A DNA stretch of 64,000 nucleotides, from assembly GCF_001426185.1 (NCBI RefSeq), contig NZ_LMRP01000001.1:1342765-1406764 (forward strand), written 5' to 3'. The notes beneath the pieces were generated by a model. The model had not been told where the DNA came from. It saw nothing but the letters and a program-made list of their open reading frames with translations, and did no database searches. A program made the translations under genes and the position numbers. Each line of letters opens with the position of its first letter. The first letter of the stretch is position 1. The DNA comes from Rhodococcus sp. Leaf247 (lineage in GTDB: Bacteria > Actinomycetota > Actinomycetes > Mycobacteriales > Mycobacteriaceae). Below, in pieces: positions 16,751 to 25,625 of this stretch.

Positions 16751-19296
16751 CCGTGTCCGACAACGTCATCCACGCGTCCACGCGGACGGCGGTACCTTAC
16801 GGTCAAGGCCGTGCTCGCGGACTCGGCGCCGACGTGCTGGGTGTACACGGTGTCGAGATGGACAACCTGGTGGCACTCGGACTTCCCGTGGTACCGGGAT
16901 TGACCGTCCCGATCGGTTCCGGTGCCGGACTCGAGAACCGCGAGACCGCCTCTCTGGCAATCGACCTGCTCGAAAAGCTGGCCGTACGCGGGATCTGGCC
17001 CGAGGTCCGCACCGAGCGGCGGCCCATGTTGATGCATCTGCGCTGCAGCGCCCCTGTCCCGGTGTCGGCCCTGCCGCCGGCCATCTCGGCCATCGGTCTG
17101 TCGAGCCGCAACATCGACGCTCTGGTCGAGGTGATCGGACGAGAGCGCGACATCTACGACTCCTGGGCGGCGAACCTCCGGTTCGTCGCGGAGGGCGCTC
17201 TCGAGATCGACACCGACGATCTGGACGACCTCGACGACGACCACCCCGACAGCCGCACCCGAGTTCCCGCTCTGCTCGAACTTATCGAGAAGTCCACCGG
17301 TGCAACGTTTCCCACGGAACCGGCCGAGCAACTCGGTCTGGCAGCCAAAGCCATGCTCGCCCGTTGGGCCTCTCCCCGTGGACAGCGTGCGCGCAAAGCC
17401 CTGTCCCTGCCCGGTGACCTGGGAATCGCCCTGCACGTTCGCGCCCTGCGCCTCGGCTCCTGGGACGAATCCGGGTACGGATCCGCGATAAGCCGTGACC
17501 TGGAGACCGGCAAGTACGCACCCCATGGCGTCTTTCACCTCGGTGTTCGCCGGGCCGATCCCAACCCCGGTCCGGGCGCCCCACTCACGCACACCCCCGG
17601 TGGCGTGCAGATTCTCGATCAGATCTTCGCCACGCTCGAACCTCATCTTCGTGCCGTCGCGGAGGTGGAGTTCGAGGTCCGCGACCGCCAACTCGCACTG
17701 CTCAGCGCCGGTCCGCTCGAGCACCCCGGCCCGCGCGCGGTCACCAATCTGGCCGTCGACCTGGCCACCGGTCAATCGATCGGACGCAGCGAGGCCGTTC
17801 GCATGCTCGAACCCGACCTGATGCAGGACCTCCTCCACGCCCAGCTCACGCTCACCGGCCGCGAACAGCTGCTCGCGCACGGGCTTCCCGCGTCGCCGGG
17901 TGCAGCCATCGGCGAGATCGCGTTGTCGAGCGAGCGGGCCCTGCGACTCGCAGCCGAAGGCAAGGACGTCATCCTCGTCGCGTCCGAGACCAGCCCGGCG
18001 GACGTCCCCGCTCTGCTCGCCGCCACTGCGGTGATCACCTCCAACGGTGGACTGGCGTCGCATGCCGCCGTCGTTGCCCGCGGCGCCGGCCGACCGGCCG
18101 TCTGCGGCGCGACGACGCTGCGAATCGACCTCGACGCCGCCACCGTGACGTCCGACGGCATCACCCTGTCCGAGGGTGACACAGTCTCCGTCAACGGCCG
18201 AACCGGCGACGTCTACGTGGGCGCCGTACCGATCCGGCCCGCGGAACCATCGCCGGAACTCGAGGTGCTGCTCGGATGGGCCGACGAGATTCGCGAACTG
18301 GGCGTGCGCACCAACGCCGACAACGCCGAGGACGCAGCAACGGCGTTCCGGCTCGGCGCCGAGGGAATCGGACTGTGCCGCACCGAGCACCAGTTCATGG
18401 GTGATCAGCTGCCGCTGGTGCAACGACTCGTTCTCGCCGACAGCGAAGCCGAGGAGATCGACGCGATCGCGGCGCTGACGGCGGCCCAGCAGTCGGACTT
18501 CACCGATCTGCTTCGCGTCGTGGGGAATCGGCCCATCACCGTCCGTCTGCTCGACGCACCGCTGCACGAGTTCCTGCCACCTGACGGGCACTACCGAGAC
18601 GACGCCCAGGCCGAACGGGCAGCTGCCACCCACGAATCCAACCCGATGCTGGGACTTCGTGGTGTGCGGTTCGCCATGGTGCAGAAGCGGCTGTATCCCG
18701 CGCAGGCCGAAGCGCTGTTCCGCGCATGGGTCACGGTGAACGCCGAAGGACTCACGCCTGCACTCGAAGTGATGATCCCGCTGGTATCCCTTCCGGGTGA
18801 ACTCACCGAAGCCATCGCCCAGGTGCACCGTGCTGCCGCTACCGTCGCCGCCGACACCGGTGTCACGGTTCCCTACCTCGTCGGCAGCATGATCGAGACC
18901 CCGCGGGCAGCGCTGCTCGCCGCTACGTTGGCCGCCGAGGCGCAGTTCCTCTCGTTCGGCACCAACGACCTGACCCAGCTGACGTACGGGTTCTCCCGAG
19001 ACGACGTCGAGAAGACGATGCTCGCGCACTACCTCGAGCACGGACTGCTGACCGACAGCCCCTTCGCGGTGCTCGATCGCGACGGAGTCGGTGCCCTGGT
19101 CTCCCTGGCCGCGGACAGTGCGCGCACCGTGCGACCCGACGTGAAGCTGGGCGTCTGCGGTGAACACGGCGGCGACCCGGAATCGATCTCGTTCCTGAAT
19201 TCGGTCGGGCTGCATTACGTGTCGTGCTCCCCCAGGCGTGTTCCCGTGGCCCGCCTGGCGGCCGCGCACGCCACGCTGGAGAAGCAGACGACGTGA
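16747..19296 (+). CDS. Pyruvate-phosphate-dikinase-like protein with eroded ATP-grasp domain
   Basis: 849 residues; PPDK is about 874. The phosphohistidine domain is intact (GGLASHAAVVARGAGRP, His439). The C-terminal PEP/pyruvate barrel is also intact (LCRTEHQFMG, FLSFGTNDLTQ, catalytic-type Cys804 in GVCGEHGGDPESI). The N-terminal third aligns with the PPDK nucleotide-binding domain, but the segment that normally reads like AQGEDVVAGIRTP is replaced by HLGVRRADPNPGPG and the QTR strand by LLSAG. ATP binding is therefore doubtful. It may pass phosphate from PEP to another acceptor, possibly the two stand-alone mobile-domain proteins. Overlaps its neighbours on both sides, mid-operon. Confidence 0.82.
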   Translation: MTVSDNVIHASTRTAVPYGQGRARGLGADVLGVHGVEMDNLVALGLPVVPGLTVPIGSGAGLENRETASLAIDLLEKLAVRGIWPEVRTERRPMLMHLRCSAPVPVSALPPAISAIGLSSRNIDALVEVIGRERDIYDSWAANLRFVAEGALEIDTDDLDDLDDDHPDSRTRVPALLELIEKSTGATFPTEPAEQLGLAAKAMLARWASPRGQRARKALSLPGDLGIALHVRALRLGSWDESGYGSAISRDLETGKYAPHGVFHLGVRRADPNPGPGAPLTHTPGGVQILDQIFATLEPHLRAVAEVEFEVRDRQLALLSAGPLEHPGPRAVTNLAVDLATGQSIGRSEAVRMLEPDLMQDLLHAQLTLTGREQLLAHGLPASPGAAIGEIALSSERALRLAAEGKDVILVASETSPADVPALLAATAVITSNGGLASHAAVVARGAGRPAVCGATTLRIDLDAATVTSDGITLSEGDTVSVNGRTGDVYVGAVPIRPAEPSPELEVLLGWADEIRELGVRTNADNAEDAATAFRLGAEGIGLCRTEHQFMGDQLPLVQRLVLADSEAEEIDAIAALTAAQQSDFTDLLRVVGNRPITVRLLDAPLHEFLPPDGHYRDDAQAERAAATHESNPMLGLRGVRFAMVQKRLYPAQAEALFRAWVTVNAEGLTPALEVMIPLVSLPGELTEAIAQVHRAAATVAADTGVTVPYLVGSMIETPRAALLAATLAAEAQFLSFGTNDLTQLTYGFSRDDVEKTMLAHYLEHGLLTDSPFAVLDRDGVGALVSLAADSARTVRPDVKLGVCGEHGGDPESISFLNSVGLHYVSCSPRRVPVARLAAAHATLEKQTT

Positions 19297-20363
19297 ATTC
19301 CGAGCTGGACTACTTGCGGGCATCCGTGCGAGCCGCGGCGGCCGATCTCGGCGGACCCGACCTGTGCCGCTCGCTCGATCCAGCCGGCGCCGGCTGGGAC
19401 GCCGGCGCCTGGTCGGTCATGGCGGGACAGATCGGGGTCAGCAGCCTGGGATTGCCCGAATCATGCGGCGGCCTCGGTGGTTTGGCCGAGCTCGCCGTGG
19501 TCGCCGAAGAACTGGGCGCCGCGCTGCTTCCGATCCCGTTCCTCTCGACGGTCCTCACCGCACAGGTGCTCGTCCACGCCGGCGGTGCCGACGACGTGAT
19601 CACGGACATCGCCGAAGGTCGGCCCGCCGCGTTCGCGGGACTCGACAGGCGCGGATGGTGGTCACCCGACCACGAGATCTTCACCGCCACCGAGACGACA
19701 ACCGGGTGGTCGTTGACCGGCCACGCGCCGGCTGTCCTCGGCGCCGCCGATGCTCGGTGGCTGGTGGCCGTCGCCCACACCTCGGACGGTCCAGACATCT
19801 TCGTCGTGGACGCCGCCGCAACCGAACCCGCTATCACGCCGCTGCGAACACTCGACCTGTCGCGGGCGCAGGCCGCGCTCACCCTGTCGGACACGCCGGC
19901 CCGCCGGCTGACGGTCGGCGGAAGCGCCTCGGCCGCAGTCGATCCCGCTCTCGACGTGGCCTGCATCGTGCTGGCTGCCGAGCAACTCGGTGGCGCTCAG
20001 GTGAGCCTCGACCGCACGGCCGCATACGCGAAGGAACGCCGTCAATTCGGGCGAGCCATCGGCAGCTTCCAAGCCGTCAAGCACACGCTCGCCGACATGC
20101 TGGTTCTCGTGGAGTCCAGCCGATCGGCAGTCGTTCGCGCGATCGAGGCCACCGATCTCACCGAGGCCGGCGCGGTGGCGCAGGCGTGGTGTTCGGACGC
20201 CTACCGGACCGTGAGCGCCGAGGCCGTACAACTCCACGGCGGTATCGGCTTCACGTGGGAACATCACTGCCACCTGTACTTCCGACGGGCCCGCGCCGAC
20301 GCTCAGCTCTTCGGCGGGGCCGCGTTCCACCGGGAACGGCTCGCCACTTCTCTCGCCTGGTGA
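19293..20363 (+). CDS. Acyl-CoA dehydrogenase-like subunit (short form)
   Basis: 356 residues, shorter than canonical homotetrameric enzymes. It starts MNSELDYLRASVRAAAADLGG and ends with the GGIGFTWEHHCHLYFRRA helix, where a Glu-His pair typical of steroid-type heteromeric acyl-CoA dehydrogenases supplies the base. The GTG overlaps the PPDK-like stop. The 416-residue enzyme encoded convergently six bases away is the probable second subunit, as in alpha2-beta2 FadE pairs. Introduces an alpha-beta double bond into an acyl-CoA in beta-oxidation; the FAD site may be shared across the pair. Confidence 0.82.
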   Translation: MNSELDYLRASVRAAAADLGGPDLCRSLDPAGAGWDAGAWSVMAGQIGVSSLGLPESCGGLGGLAELAVVAEELGAALLPIPFLSTVLTAQVLVHAGGADDVITDIAEGRPAAFAGLDRRGWWSPDHEIFTATETTTGWSLTGHAPAVLGAADARWLVAVAHTSDGPDIFVVDAAATEPAITPLRTLDLSRAQAALTLSDTPARRLTVGGSASAAVDPALDVACIVLAAEQLGGAQVSLDRTAAYAKERRQFGRAIGSFQAVKHTLADMLVLVESSRSAVVRAIEATDLTEAGAVAQAWCSDAYRTVSAEAVQLHGGIGFTWEHHCHLYFRRARADAQLFGGAAFHRERLATSLAW

Positions 20364-20369
20364 GGGCGT

Positions 20370-21620
20370 TCAGCGCTTGTCGCGCTGAGACCACGGCTGG
20401 TCGCGGTTCTCCCGCGGCTCAGGCGGCAACCCGAGCACCCGCTCGCCGATGACGTTGCGCTGGATCTGATCGGTACCACCTGCAAGTCGGTAACCCGGGC
20501 TTCCCAGCAGATGTTCGGTCCACGCGAAGCGGTCGTCGTCGACCGCGGCGGTGATCTCGGTACCCAGCAGATCCGCCGCGATTTCACCGATCTTGCCCAG
20601 GACGTCCGACGCCATGAGTTTGCCGACCGATGCCGCCGGCCCCGGAGACACACCCGCGGCAGCAGCGCGGGCCACCCGGTCCGCGGTGGCCGCCCGCAGT
20701 TCCGATCGGATGTACACGTCCGCGATGTTCTGACGCACCAACGGATCGTTCGCGACACCGAGAGACTGCGCCAGCGAGATCAATTCGGCCACCGAGCCGC
20801 CCTTCTTCCGGGTCACCGACCCGGAGGCGGTGCGCTCGAACGCCAGCGTGGCACCCGCGACCTTCCACCCTTGGCCCACCTCGCCGAGACGCATGCTGTC
20901 CGGCACCCGGACCTCGTGCAGAAACACCTCGTTGAACGACGATCCTCCGCTCATCTGCCGAATCGGCCGGATGTCGACCCCCGCGAGGTCGAGGGGAATC
21001 AGAAACGCGGTGATGCCCTTGTGTTTCGGTGCGTCCGGATCGGTGCGGGCCAGGAGCATCCCGAGGTCGGCGAAGCGTGCACCCGACGACCACACCTTCT
21101 GCCCGTCGATCACCCAGTCGTCACCGTCGCGCACGCCCCGGCACCCGAGTGCGGCCAGATCGGATCCGGCGCCGGGCTCGCTGAACAGTTGGCAGGCGAG
21201 GAGGTCGGTGCGGAGCAACGGGTTCGCGTAGGTGCGCCGCTGATCGTCGGAGCCGAACATCGCCACCGCGGGTCCGACGAGACCGGTTGTGACGCTGATG
21301 AGTTCGGTGGACGGCGGCACGTCGAACTCACGCTCGGCCTGCGCGATGGCCGACGCGAAGGAGGCAGGCAGTCCGCGTCCACCGTGTTCCACGGACAGGG
21401 TCACCGCGCCGTAGCCGGCGTCGAAGCGTTGCCTGCGATAGTGCCGGACGGCGTCGAGCAACGCCGTCTCGTCCTCGTCGGACAGATTGCGGAAGACGGC
21501 GAGGTCGGGCCGATCCTGCGGTGAGGGCTCAGGTCGGGGCGGGAGGATCGAGCCCAGCCACGACCGGACCTCGGCCTGGAAGTCGGCCAGCTCGGGGATG
21601 GTACCGAGACCCGTTGTCAC
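20370..21620 (-). CDS. Acyl-CoA dehydrogenase-like subunit (long form)
   Basis: 416 residues. FAD/acyl-binding segments are clear: LLACQLFSEPGAGSDLA, WVIDGQKVWSSGA and the C-terminal GGTDQIQRNVIGER. The position just before GGTDQIQRN that is Glu in medium-chain enzymes is Gly, so the base probably comes from the partner subunit at 19293-20363. Last gene of the six-gene operon starting at 26657. Splitting the two putative subunits over convergent operons is unusual. Confidence 0.85.
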   Translation of the reverse strand: MTTGLGTIPELADFQAEVRSWLGSILPPRPEPSPQDRPDLAVFRNLSDEDETALLDAVRHYRRQRFDAGYGAVTLSVEHGGRGLPASFASAIAQAEREFDVPPSTELISVTTGLVGPAVAMFGSDDQRRTYANPLLRTDLLACQLFSEPGAGSDLAALGCRGVRDGDDWVIDGQKVWSSGARFADLGMLLARTDPDAPKHKGITAFLIPLDLAGVDIRPIRQMSGGSSFNEVFLHEVRVPDSMRLGEVGQGWKVAGATLAFERTASGSVTRKKGGSVAELISLAQSLGVANDPLVRQNIADVYIRSELRAATADRVARAAAAGVSPGPAASVGKLMASDVLGKIGEIAADLLGTEITAAVDDDRFAWTEHLLGSPGYRLAGGTDQIQRNVIGERVLGLPPEPRENRDQPWSQRDKR

Positions 21621-21636
21621 AATGATCCTTTCGTCG

Positions 21637-22788
21637 TCACGCCGTCAACACCGTGCAAGCCGACAGCCCGGGAGCGCCGTACACGTGGGTGAAGCCGACC
21701 GTCGGGCCACCGGGCACCTGATTGCCTTCGGCGCGGCCCTGCAATTGCCGGACGACCTCGTGCACCTGCCGTAACCCGGATGCGCCGATCGGTTCTCCGC
21801 CGGCCAGGCAGCCGCCGTCGGTGTTGATCGGCATGCTGCCGTCGAAGCGGGTCGCTCCCGATTGGAGCAACTTCGCCTGTTCGCCGTGCTCGCACAGACC
21901 CGTTTCCGCCATGTGAATGATCTCGGACCCGGAATCGGTGTCCTGCAACTGCGCGACGTGGACGTCGGCGGGACGGAGGCCGGCCGCGGCGAACGCCGCC
22001 GCGGCGGCATCGATGCTCGGACTGCGAGTCGGGTCGGGAGCAAGCCACGGTGAGAACACCTCGAAGGATCCGAACCGTCGGGTTCGCACCTCCACCGCAG
22101 CCAGCCGAATCGGTTTGTCGCACATGTCGTGTGCGCGATCTCCCCGCGCCAGCACGAGAGCGACCCCGCCCTCACCAGGCGAGCAGAACATGTACTGGGT
22201 GAGCGGATCGTTCACCATGGCGGACGACAGCACCTGCTCGGCGGTGAGTTCCTTTCGCCGCCACGCCATCGGATGTGCTGCTCCGTTGGCGAAGGCTCGC
22301 TCGGAGACATCCGCCAGTACGGACTCGTCGAGGCCGTGCTCGTGAAAGTATCGGCGCGTCTTCATCGCGAAGTACTGGGTGGTGACCATCATGCCGGTCC
22401 GGGCGTACCAGGGGTCCAGACCGTACGCGGCGGGGTCGGAGGCGAATGCGCCACGCGGGTGCTTGTCGAAACCGACCACCGCCACTACGTTCGCTCGCCG
22501 GGCGGTGAGCATGTCGGTGGCCGTCGCCAGGGCGACTCCGCCTGTGGCGCAACCGTTCTTGACAGTCGTGAACGGGATGCCGGTCAGCCCGAGACGCGAG
22601 ACCAGCGAATCGGGCTTGCCGGAGACGTTGCTGCCGCCGACCGCGGCATCGACGTCGGACCACGCAATTCCGGCGTCGGCCAGTGCGGCACGCAGCGCGT
22701 GCTCGCCCATGTCCATGCCCGAGACCCCGTCGTGCCGACCGAACGCGTGCATTCCGGCGCCGACGATGTAGACGTCGTCCGAACTCAC
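21637..22788 (-). CDS. Thiolase-superfamily protein (SCP-x/lipid-transfer type)
   Basis: 383 residues. Thiolase fold with Cys80 in VKNGCATGG and a C-terminal His/Cys region (GFTHVYGAPGLSACTVL). Together these favour a thiolytic or C-C bond-cleaving acetyltransferase. Relatives working with DUF35 proteins include steroid side-chain thiolases and Ltp2-type retro-aldolases; the retained Cys80 points to the former. The GTG at 22788 overlaps the DUF35 stop (GTGA). Likely releases a short acyl-CoA from a beta-keto-CoA intermediate. Confidence 0.83.
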   Translation of the reverse strand: MSSDDVYIVGAGMHAFGRHDGVSGMDMGEHALRAALADAGIAWSDVDAAVGGSNVSGKPDSLVSRLGLTGIPFTTVKNGCATGGVALATATDMLTARRANVVAVVGFDKHPRGAFASDPAAYGLDPWYARTGMMVTTQYFAMKTRRYFHEHGLDESVLADVSERAFANGAAHPMAWRRKELTAEQVLSSAMVNDPLTQYMFCSPGEGGVALVLARGDRAHDMCDKPIRLAAVEVRTRRFGSFEVFSPWLAPDPTRSPSIDAAAAAFAAAGLRPADVHVAQLQDTDSGSEIIHMAETGLCEHGEQAKLLQSGATRFDGSMPINTDGGCLAGGEPIGASGLRQVHEVVRQLQGRAEGNQVPGGPTVGFTHVYGAPGLSACTVLTA

Positions 22789-23165
22789 GAGGTCACCTTC
22801 CCGAACGCGAACGTGACCTCGGCGTCTCCGACCGGGAGCAAACGCAGTTCGACGTCGTCCCCGATCGCGACCGTCCCGACGATGCGCGATTCGACGAGAA
22901 CCCCGCCGAGGTCGACGTAACCGACGACGAACGGCTCGAACCCCGACGCCGGCACGTCGAAGGGGGGCTTCGGCGCGAAAGCCTGTGTGGTCCAGGTCCA
23001 GACCGTTCCTCGAGTCGGCAGCGGCCGCCGCGACACCGCCGCCCCGGCACATCCCGGGCACCGTGCTGCCGGTGGAAACGCCACGACTTCGCAATCGTCG
23101 CAGGCGCTTCCGGCCAGCACCGGTGGATCGAGTTGCCCGAACAGCGTGTCGTCGACGGCGTGCAT
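22785..23165 (-). CDS. DUF35 zinc-ribbon/OB-fold acyl-CoA-associated protein
   Basis: 126 residues. The N-terminal rubredoxin-like zinc ribbon has CDDC and CPGC pairs (Cys-X2-Cys twice). The OB fold follows, with GTVWTWTTQAFAP and FVVGYVDLGGVLVESR. DUF35 proteins form obligate complexes with thiolases, aldolases or hydratases. The four-base overlap with the thiolase-like gene supports such a complex here. Starts at ATG 23165, eight bases after the E2 gene upstream ends. Confidence 0.85.
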   Translation of the reverse strand: MHAVDDTLFGQLDPPVLAGSACDDCEVVAFPPAARCPGCAGAAVSRRPLPTRGTVWTWTTQAFAPKPPFDVPASGFEPFVVGYVDLGGVLVESRIVGTVAIGDDVELRLLPVGDAEVTFAFGKVTS

Positions 23166-23173
23166 TCTGCGCG

Positions 23174-24562
23174 CTACCCGGCCAGAAGTGACAGTGGTCG
23201 GGCGAGGATCTCGCCGAGGGTGCGCAGGTACTCCGCTGCGGGAGCCCCGTCCACCGCTCGGTGATCGAACGTCAGTGAAAGCGTCATGACCTGTGTCTTC
23301 ACCGGAGTGTCACCCTCCCAGCGGAATCCGTCCTTGACCCGGCCGACGCCGAGAATGGCGACGTTGCCCGGATTGACCACCGGAGTGAAGAAGTCGACGC
23401 CGTACGCACCGAGCGTGCTGACCGAGAACGTCGCGCCCTCCATGTCGTTCAGTGCCAGTTTTCCAGTCCGAGCCGCCGTCGCCACCGCGTTGGTGCGGGT
23501 GGCGATCGCGGTGAGCGACAGAGCGTCGGCATCGCGGACCACGGGAACGACGAGTCCACCGTCGACAGCGACCGCGACCCCGATGTTGATCTCCTCGAAC
23601 AGTGTCACCTTGTCATCGGCGATTCCGGCGTTCAGCAACGGATGCTGCTGCAGCGCAAGGGCTGCGGCCTTGACCACGAAATCGTTGAGGCTGGGCGGCT
23701 TCGACGCGGAGCCCTCGCCCTTGAGTTGCGCGCGGACGGCGACGAGAGCGGTCACATCCACTTCGTAGCCGTGCGTCAGCTGGGCCATCGTGTGCAGGCT
23801 GTCGACCATGTTGCGGGCTATAGCGCCGCGCATTCCCGAGAGCGGGATGACGTCACCGGGCTGTGGGCCGGTGACCCGGGCGGGCGTCGGCGTCGGCGCA
23901 GTCGAACCGGCCTGTGGCGTAGCGGCATTCTCGACATCGGCCTTCGTGACGCGGCCGCCGATTCCGGTACCGACGAGCCGGGTCAGGTCCACGCCGAGTT
24001 CGGTGGCCCGGCGACGGACCAACGGCCCGACGAACTGGCCGGCCGATTCACTGGGCTTCTCGACTTCGGCCGCCATCGCGGGTGCCGGAGTCGCAGCGAG
24101 GAACTCCTCGACATCTTCGGACACGATGCGCCCACCGGGGCCGGTGCCGCGTATCGCAGCCAGATCGACGTTCGACGCCGCAGCGACGCGGCGGGCGTTC
24201 GGCGACGACTTGAGTCGCGTCCCGTCGCCGGATACCGGCGCAGCCGTCGGGGCGGCCGCAGAAGCCACATCGTCAAGGACCGCGTCCACCGACACAGGAG
24301 CGTCGACACCGTTCGGTGCCTGCTCCCCCTCACCGAGGAGCCACCCGATCACCGCGCCGACCGGCAGTACGTCGCCGGCCTTCGCGGTGGTGGCGAGGAT
24401 GCCTTCGGCTTCGGCTTCCACGTCGACCTCGACCTTGTCGGTCTCGAGACGCAGGAGCACGTCGCCGAGACCGATGCGCTGGCCCGGCTCGGCCAGCCAT
24501 TCGCCGATGACGCCTTCCTGCATCGTCAGACCCAGCTTCGGCAGCACGATCTGCTGAGCCAT
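23174..24562 (-). CDS. 2-oxoacid dehydrogenase E2 (dihydrolipoyl acyltransferase) with two subunit-binding domains
   Basis: 462 residues. One lipoyl domain (Lys43 in ETDKVEVDV) is followed by two successive peripheral-subunit-binding domains at about 119-156 (SPNARRVAAASNVDL, GTGPGGRI) and 179-214 (VRRRATELGVDLTRL, GTGIGGRV). The catalytic core ends in DHRAVDG (His434, Asp438). Most E2 chains carry a single binding domain, so the tandem pair is notable. Start is the ATG at 24562. It transfers an acyl group from E1 to CoA; a pyruvate/acetoin-type complex is most likely, but branched substrates are possible. Confidence 0.92.
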   Translation of the reverse strand: MAQQIVLPKLGLTMQEGVIGEWLAEPGQRIGLGDVLLRLETDKVEVDVEAEAEGILATTAKAGDVLPVGAVIGWLLGEGEQAPNGVDAPVSVDAVLDDVASAAAPTAAPVSGDGTRLKSSPNARRVAAASNVDLAAIRGTGPGGRIVSEDVEEFLAATPAPAMAAEVEKPSESAGQFVGPLVRRRATELGVDLTRLVGTGIGGRVTKADVENAATPQAGSTAPTPTPARVTGPQPGDVIPLSGMRGAIARNMVDSLHTMAQLTHGYEVDVTALVAVRAQLKGEGSASKPPSLNDFVVKAAALALQQHPLLNAGIADDKVTLFEEINIGVAVAVDGGLVVPVVRDADALSLTAIATRTNAVATAARTGKLALNDMEGATFSVSTLGAYGVDFFTPVVNPGNVAILGVGRVKDGFRWEGDTPVKTQVMTLSLTFDHRAVDGAPAAEYLRTLGEILARPLSLLAG

Positions 24563-24566
24563 TGCG

Positions 24567-25604
24567 TCAGTTCCTTTCGAGCAGGCGGCGCGCTCCGGCG
24601 ACGATGCGGTCTGCGTCGGGCACGTAGGCCTTTTCGAGCGGGGTGCTGAACGGCACGGGGGTGAAGGGAGCGCCGATGCGCAGGACCGGTGCGTCGAGGT
24701 AGTCGAACGCTTCTTCCTGGATCTGCGCGGCCACTTCGGCGCCGATGCCACCGAACGTGACTGCCTCGTGCACAACCAGAATGCGGTTGGTCTTGGACGC
24801 CGATTTCACGATGGTGGCCGTGTCGAGAGGCTGCACCGACCTCGGGTCGACCACCTCCACCGACACTCCGGATTCGGCGAGGATGTCGGCAGCCTTCAGC
24901 GCTTCGGTGACCATGCGGCCGAAGGCGACGATGGTGACGTCGTCACCTTCGCGCGGAATCGCGGCCTGACCGATGGGGATCGAGTAGATCTCCTCGGGCA
25001 CCTCGGCTCGCGCTCCGAGGAGGACCTTGTTGAGCATGAACACGACGGGATTGTCGTCGCGAACGGCCGAGACCATCAAGCCCTTGGCGTCGTACGCGTT
25101 GGACGGCATCAGCACCTTGAGCCCCGGGGTGTGGGCCAGCCAGGCTTCGAGCGACTGCGAATGTTGCGCACCCGCGCTCACTCCGGCGCCGTAGGCGACC
25201 GCGATGACCATCGGGACCTTGACCTCGCCGCCGTACATGAACTTCATCTTGGCGGCCTGGTTCACCACTTGGTCGAGGGCGACGGCCAGGAAGTCCATGA
25301 ACATGATGTCGACGACGGGACGCAGCCCTCGCGCTGCGGCGCCGACGCCGAGACCGATGAGACCCATCTCGGCGATCGGGGTGTCGACCATGCGCCGCGG
25401 CCCGAACTCGTCGAGAAGTCCGTCGTACATGTGGAAGACGCCGCCGTATCCGGCCACGTCCTCGCCGATGACGAAGACGTTCTCGTCCTCCCGCATGGTT
25501 TGCGCGACGCCTTCGTTGTACGCCTTGACGTACGTGGTGACGCGAGCCGTCGCGGCCTCGGCCGGTGTGGTCGAGTTCGGTGACGTTTCTGTTGCAGTAG
25601 ACAT
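24567..25604 (-). CDS. 2-oxoacid (acetoin/pyruvate-type) dehydrogenase E1 beta
   Basis: 345 residues, beta chain of the thiamine-diphosphate E1 heterotetramer. A variable 25-residue Ser/Thr/Ala-rich start is followed by YNEGVAQTMREDENVFVIGEDVAGYGG, RMVDTPIAEMGLIGLGVGAAARG and AYGAGVSAGAQHSQSLEAW. The last resembles AcoB and PdhB. Four bases separate it from the E2 gene. With E1 alpha it decarboxylates or cleaves an alpha-keto compound and hands the acyl group to the E2 lipoyl arm. Confidence 0.92.
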   Translation of the reverse strand: MSTATETSPNSTTPAEAATARVTTYVKAYNEGVAQTMREDENVFVIGEDVAGYGGVFHMYDGLLDEFGPRRMVDTPIAEMGLIGLGVGAAARGLRPVVDIMFMDFLAVALDQVVNQAAKMKFMYGGEVKVPMVIAVAYGAGVSAGAQHSQSLEAWLAHTPGLKVLMPSNAYDAKGLMVSAVRDDNPVVFMLNKVLLGARAEVPEEIYSIPIGQAAIPREGDDVTIVAFGRMVTEALKAADILAESGVSVEVVDPRSVQPLDTATIVKSASKTNRILVVHEAVTFGGIGAEVAAQIQEEAFDYLDAPVLRIGAPFTPVPFSTPLEKAYVPDADRIVAGARRLLERN

Positions 25605-25625
25605 CGTTTCAGCCTTTTCGGTTCT

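Noticed and set aside
16666-19323. 885-codon minus-strand open frame opposite the PPDK-like gene
   Set aside because: No recognised motif and composition of an antisense shadow; the plus-strand frame has intact PPDK domains and coupled neighbours.
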